From contig WHUZ01000012.1 of assembly GCA_015179045.1 (NCBI GenBank), positions 1,116,001-1,180,000 of the forward strand: a DNA stretch of 64,000 bases, given 5' to 3'. Position 1 is the stretch's first letter. The number at the start of each line of letters is the position of its first letter. Source of the DNA: Kalaharituber pfeilii. Lineage: Eukaryota > Ascomycota > Pezizomycetes > Pezizales > Pezizaceae. Below are positions 59,871-64,000 of this stretch, piece after piece. The notes beneath the pieces were generated by a model. That model saw only the letters and a program-made list of their open reading frames with translations, was not told the DNA's origin and searched no databases. The translations under genes and the position numbers were made by a program.

Positions 59871-62022
59871 ATGGCCCTCGCTCTCTCCAAATCCCTCTCG
59901 AGTGAGTGACAGCTTGCGGGCCCTGCTCTGCTCTCCCCACCCCCCTTCCTCGCGCCGCAAGATCCCAACCTCCAGCTAACCATCAACGCCCCACCATTTC
60001 GCTGTCTCCAGAGAGGCTCTCGTCCGTCCGCTTTGTCAGCGTCCTCCCCTTCGTCTCGGCCATCTGCGTCGTTGTCGGCGTAGCCTGGCTTCTCCTGCTC
60101 CCCCTCAACGCAAACTCCAGACGCACATACATATCCGAGAATGCCCTTCTACCGGGTCAGGCCAGCACATACTTTGGCGGAAGCGAGCAAAACATATTCA
60201 GAGCCTATAAGCATGAGGTCGCGGCCTTGGCCAATGCTACCAGCTCTCAGTAACCCCCCGCCCCCCCCCCCCCCCCCTTTCCGTCTCCGGGGAAGATAGT
60301 GGCACGGACAATTGCTTACGGTGTGGTCGGGTGACAGGAGGGTGGAGGTGCTAGGCTCTATATTGGCTGCCGCCGGCCTCAAGGTCGGCCGGCAAAAGTA
60401 CTCCTACACCGCTGCCGGCGAGGCCTTTTCAGGCGAGAACGTGTATGCAATCCTGCAAGCCCCGCGAGGCGATGCTACTGAAGCCCTCGTCATGTGCGCC
60501 GGCTGGACGAACGCGGACGGCCAGCTTAATCAAGGCGGTGTCGCGCTCGAGTTGACGCTGGCACGGTACCTGAAACGTATGCTCACTACATGCCTGAGGC
60601 GATACTTATCTGGATACTAACTACATGCGCAACTCAGGCTGGTCCGTCTGGTCGAAAGACATTATATTCCTCATCTCTGAAGACTCCCGCGCAGGCCCAC
60701 AAGCGTGGGTCGATGCCTACCACGACCAACACCACCCCCCGCACGTCGCCTCCCTTCCCCTTAAATCCGGTGCCATCCAGGGCGCTATTGTCATCGACTT
60801 CCCGTCCGGTCAGCGCTTCGAGTCCATCCACATCATCTATGATGGAGTCAACGGCCAGCTCCCCAACCTTGACCTCGTCAACACTGCGGGCAATGTTGCG
60901 CTGCACCACTATGGCATCCGCCCTATCTTACAAGAGATGTGGCATCATTCTGACTCCTACGAGGACCGTCTCCGAACGATGCTCCGCGGGATGGTAAATC
61001 AGGGACTCGGGCACGCAAGCGGTGCACATAGTTCGTTCATCCCGTATCACATCGACGCCATCACGCTGCAAACCCATGGCGAGGGGTGGCACGACGAGGG
61101 ATCTCTTGGAAGGCTATTGGAAAGCTTATTTAGAAGTCTAAATAACTTACTCGAACACTTCCACCAGTCCTTCTTCTTTTATCTCCTCATGGCGCAGAAG
61201 CGCTTTGTAAGCATAGGCACCTACCTCCCGAGCGCGATGCTCATTGCCATTAACTTCACTCTCGGGGCAATCGGGCTTTGGATCGAAAGTGTGGGCTCCT
61301 CGATCTTGGGCGCGGGCGGAATCCCGACCGGGAAGACGCCGGAGAGGGATTTGTTCTTGCCTTTGACAGCGGTGCTGGTAATACATTTCCTTGGCGCGAT
61401 TCCACTCACTCTATTCAACAATCTCCCTGCATCCTCGCTCACACCCGCATTCGTAGTCTTTGCAGCGCTGAACGCCGTGCTGCCGTTGTTACTTGCACGG
61501 GTGCTTAGGCCGCTCCTGCTTCGTGCATCGGGGGGTACAGAAAAGCAACTGCAGCTACTGAAGTGTTTTTCGTTGTTGATATTGGGAATGTTTCTCTCGG
61601 CACTTGCGACGCTGAATTTCTCGTTGGCGTTTATGGTGGGGCTGTTGGCTGCGCCGGTGACGTTTGTACCGGTGACGGGGAGAGGAGGAATGGGGAAGGG
61701 AGGGAGAGCGCTTAGGTGGGGGATGTACGTGTTGTTGCAAGCGGTGTCGCCCACGGTTGGGGTATGGGCGGTGGCGAGGTATTGGAGGGTGGATGTGGGG
61801 GAGATTTTGAGGGAGGCGGCGTTTGGGTGGTGGGTGGCGGGGATGTGGACTCAGGTTGTGGTGTGGTGTGTATGGTGGCCGGCGTGGGTTGTCGGGGGTA
61901 CGTTGGTAGCTGGGGGGTTGTCTTGGGGACAGGGGGAAGAGGAGATACGGGAAAGGATAGTGGAAGGGAAGGAGAAGGAGAAGGGGACAGGGTCGGGGCA
62001 GGGAGAGAAGGAAAAGTCATAG
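59871..62022 (+). CDS. GAA1: GPI transamidase component Gaa1
   Basis: ER membrane subunit of the GPI transamidase that attaches GPI anchors to proteins. Four exons, 59871-59901, 60012-60249, 60338-60576 and 60638-62022, give about 630 residues. The product starts MALALSKSLSKRLSSVRFVSV and has a first membrane anchor (SAICVVVGVAWLLLLPLNA). The luminal domain carries SENALLPGQASTYFGGSEQNIFRAY, EALVMCAGWTNADGQLNQGGVALELTLARYLKRW, DGVNGQLPNLDLVNTAG and SGAHSSFIPYHIDAITL. It ends in multiple membrane spans from about FFFYLLMAQKRFVSIGTYLP onward and a charged tail. The second intron contains a long C run at about 60257-60279. A TACTAAC branch site is visible in the third intron near 60615. ATG 59871 gives a very short first exon (31 nt) but splices into the conserved frame. 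Confidence 0.94.
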
Positions 62023-63179
62023 GAAAAGGAAAAGTAGCGGAGCGAGAGTGGGAAGGTGATTCAATAATATGTTGGTTATTCACCAACTATGTTTACATAG
62101 CTTTCTTGCCCCATTAAATACAAAATGATTTCACTTTATTTGGTTCAAAGCAACATAAGCTAGTAAGCTAACGACCATGTTCATATTATCTTTGGATAAA
62201 CTTGACATGAGACTAGATCAATATGTATTTTTGAACATGGCGGCAACGAAGCTCTGCTATCGGCAGAATGGCACATGGGGCAACTATCGTGTGCGATAGT
62301 TTGGTTATGATGGCGTATTAGTCGGATGGCAGATGAGGGTAACTGTTGCTCAAGTGGTGTGTGGACTTCTTGGCACTGCCGAACCAGGTGATCTTGCACA
62401 ACGCCAGGATCAACGAAAGATGTGCATGCATGTACTGACCCAGGGGAACGGATTTATTGAACACGGCAAACGATTCGTTCGTGTTCCAAACGGATAACAG
62501 CAATGTCATCCTCCTCCCTAGTGCGCACCGGAGCCTGATATGGGCATGAATATGCTTGCAGGGTATACACATGGCCGGCCCTGCATGAAGCATACCAAGC
62601 AATTCAGGGTCGGGTATTCCTTACTGAATGCATCCCTCCGATGAGCTCAGGAAACGAAACACAACCATAGCAGTCAACAATTCACCCAGGGGGAAGCATC
62701 CGCAAAGCCACTATATCATATGGGTAACCAGAGCGCGGAGCATCAGAGGCAACCGCAGCACAATCTTACACCCAGCAGTCCACTTCAACATCATCAAAAC
62801 CCTCGACAGCGCCCTCGACAGCGACAGCAACAGCAACAGTAATTCGCATTATCAGGTTAACCGGCTCGGGGGCCAGTGATGGTAGGTTCAAATGGGAGGG
62901 TGGAGTTGTCCATTAACTGACCTATAGCAGTTGTCTCTAGTGATGGAGGTTACAACTAGAGGCCATGGGAGGCGTATCGAATTGAGGCTCCCCCGGTTCG
63001 ATCGGAACTAGGGAAGAGGGGTTGTCCAGCAAGACGTCCGGTTCATATTGAATACGGGCCAATAATGCTTCAACTCCTGGACAAGAGTACGGCGCCGCGA
63101 TGGTGCAGTCCCTCATGTCTTGTTTGGGGAAAAAAAAAAAAAAAAAATGTAAACTCGGTGTAAACTACAGAAAAATTAT

Positions 63180-63216
<37 letters not shown>

Positions 63217-63695
63217 TAAACCAAAACGAGAAGAAAGTGACAACTACTGACGTATTTTATTTCAGTTTACTTTCATTTTCATTTTCGTTTTATTTTATTT
63301 ATCATACTTCTCTATGTCCCATCGCTTGCAACTGAGACTCACAAAGTGGAAATTGTGATGGTGATAGAAACAAGTGTGAAATTGAAATAACTATTTTGTC
63401 AACTCTGAGTTGCGTAGCAACTAACATGTAGCCTGCATAACAACTATAAATAAAGTAGCTTCACTCATCACTCACCGCCTGTCGCGGGCATGGCGGCCAT
63501 GGGCAGTGGGTGGCCACTGTCCAAGAGCGGCCAAGCACATATATATGCTATACTGGCATCAGTACAAAATACCAGAAAGCCTTCATCCCTTATTTCATTG
63601 AACTCAATAACTTCGGCCTTTTTGGCACTGTATTTAAGCATGAATTTCTTCAGAACTAAGAGTAACACTTCCTCCTTACCCACCCCTCCACAAAC
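62023..63695. other. Intergenic region between GAA1 and the UNC-45-like gene
   Basis: About 1.67 kb between convergent genes. It has CAG-rich short repeats near 62815-62840, a repeat related to 26564-26613 at 62979-63032, long poly-A tracts at 63131-63147 and 63182-63213, and the shared 19-mer at 63452-63470. No gene is recognised. Confidence 0.45.
62979..63032 (+). repeat. Second copy of the SINE-like sequence
   Basis: Resembles 26564-26613: both start GAATTGAGG, pass through CCCCGGTTCGAT, and end GGTTGTCCAGCA. The B-box core here is degenerate (GGTTCGATCGG). Family status needs more copies. Confidence 0.4.
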
Positions 63696-64000
63696 TCAAA
63701 CCAACTTCTTCACCGCCTCCACCCCCATCTCCACCACCTCTCTACTCCCCGCCCTCCTGACCGCCTCTACCAATGCCTCCTTCCCTCCCTCCTTCAAAAT
63801 TCCCCTCTTTGCCCTCCCCCCTCCAACCTTCAACACATTCTTAACACACACCACTCCCCTCAATGCCATCTCGCCCCTTGCATCATCTTCATCCCTCAAC
63901 ATCCCCAAGACAGTCTTCAGCCCCGTTTCCTTATCCAGCACCACTTCTACTACACTCTCAAACTCGGTCAGTGTCGCTAACGCACCAGCTGCGGCTCGGC
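63696..64000 (-). CDS. UNC-45/She4/Cro1-like UCS-domain protein, C-terminal end
   Basis: Myosin co-chaperone of the UCS family, made of armadillo-like helices that bind myosin heads with Hsp90 or Hsp70. Only the last ~100 codons lie in the window, in one exon ending at TGA 63696-63698. Visible text: RAAAGALATLTEFESVVEVV, KETGLKTVLGMLRDEDD, ALRGVVCVKNVLKVGG and GGKEALVEAVRRAGSREVVE, ending GVEAVKKLV. The GVVCVKN block and the terminal helix match the UCS C-terminus of fungal She4/Cro1. The rest lies beyond the right edge. Confidence 0.72.
   Translation of the reverse strand, partial: RAAAGALATLTEFESVVEVVLDKETGLKTVLGMLRDEDDARGEMALRGVVCVKNVLKVGGGRAKRGILKEGGKEALVEAVRRAGSREVVEMGVEAVKKLV

Noticed and set aside
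59103..59909. 268-codon open frame on the plus strand over the OTU1 5' end and intergenic DNA
   Set aside because: It overlaps OTU1 antisense and the GC-rich promoter; only its last 31 coding bases, the GAA1 first exon, are real.
63131..63213. Long poly-A tracts as a processed gene or retroelement tail
   Set aside because: No coding or element sequence ends at them; such runs recur in several spacers and appear to be simple repeats.

Overview
This window is a stretch of filamentous ascomycete (Pezizomycotina-type) nuclear DNA. It encodes eukaryotic housekeeping proteins with fungal features: Rat1, Uso1, Brf1, Tps1, Utp5, an Fta1/CENP-L-like protein, NatA Ard1, allantoinase, UsgS, Otu1, Gaa1 and an UNC-45/She4-type protein. 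The genes contain many short GT-AG introns of about 48-135 nt, and a few longer ones (229 nt in BRF1, 275 nt in ARD1). The genes are fairly intron-rich: TPS1 has eight exons, one of only 15 nt, and USO1 has nine. Gene spacing is wide for an ascomycete (about 15 genes in 64 kb). I cannot name the genus.

Layout. 1-5.7 kb: RAT1 (minus, cut by the left edge) diverges from USO1 (plus). 6.6-10.9 kb: a three-HMA-domain copper P-type ATPase (minus). 10.9-15 kb: gene-poor. 15-17 kb: BRF1 (plus), convergent with TPS1 (minus, 18.1-20 kb). 20-27.4 kb: gene-poor and repeat-bearing, with a degenerate LINE fragment, a perfect 17-bp hairpin, a 21-bp minisatellite and a GC hairpin. 27.5-30.1 kb: UTP5 (minus). 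31.6-33 kb: an atypical short-chain dehydrogenase (minus). 33.5-35.1 kb: a secreted two-domain fasciclin protein (minus). 36.9-38.4 kb: FTA1-like kinetochore gene (minus). 38.85-39.8 kb: a decayed DPH1 pseudogene (minus). 40.6-41.5 kb: ARD1/NAA10 (minus). 41.6-52.1 kb: the largest gene desert, with an ankyrin remnant, a ~55-bp tandem array and a 112-bp foldback. 52.1-53.8 kb: allantoinase (plus). 56-57.5 kb: UsgS-like membrane protein (minus). 58.1-59.2 kb: OTU1 (minus), divergent from GAA1 (plus, 59.9-62 kb). 63.7 kb to the right edge: the C-terminus of an UNC-45/She4-like UCS protein (minus).

The genes do not form one pathway or cluster. They cover RNA processing, Pol III transcription, secretion, GPI anchoring, protein quality control, kinetochore function, stress sugar and purine nitrogen use.

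The main observations beyond annotation are these. (1) Three otherwise intact genes (UTP5, the SDR, FTA1) each lack exactly one base for an open frame, and in each the break can be placed at a G/C homopolymer, which suggests consensus errors. (2) A short motif close to CTGGNTACGAGAMTA is scattered through the intergenic DNA in at least a dozen copies, some in inverted pairs around the LINE fragment and the SDR gene. (3) A clear DPH1 pseudogene is present. (4) The SDR lacks the usual catalytic and cofactor residues. (5) Several hairpins and minisatellites lie in the gene deserts. No CRISPR, rRNA or convincing tRNA gene was seen.
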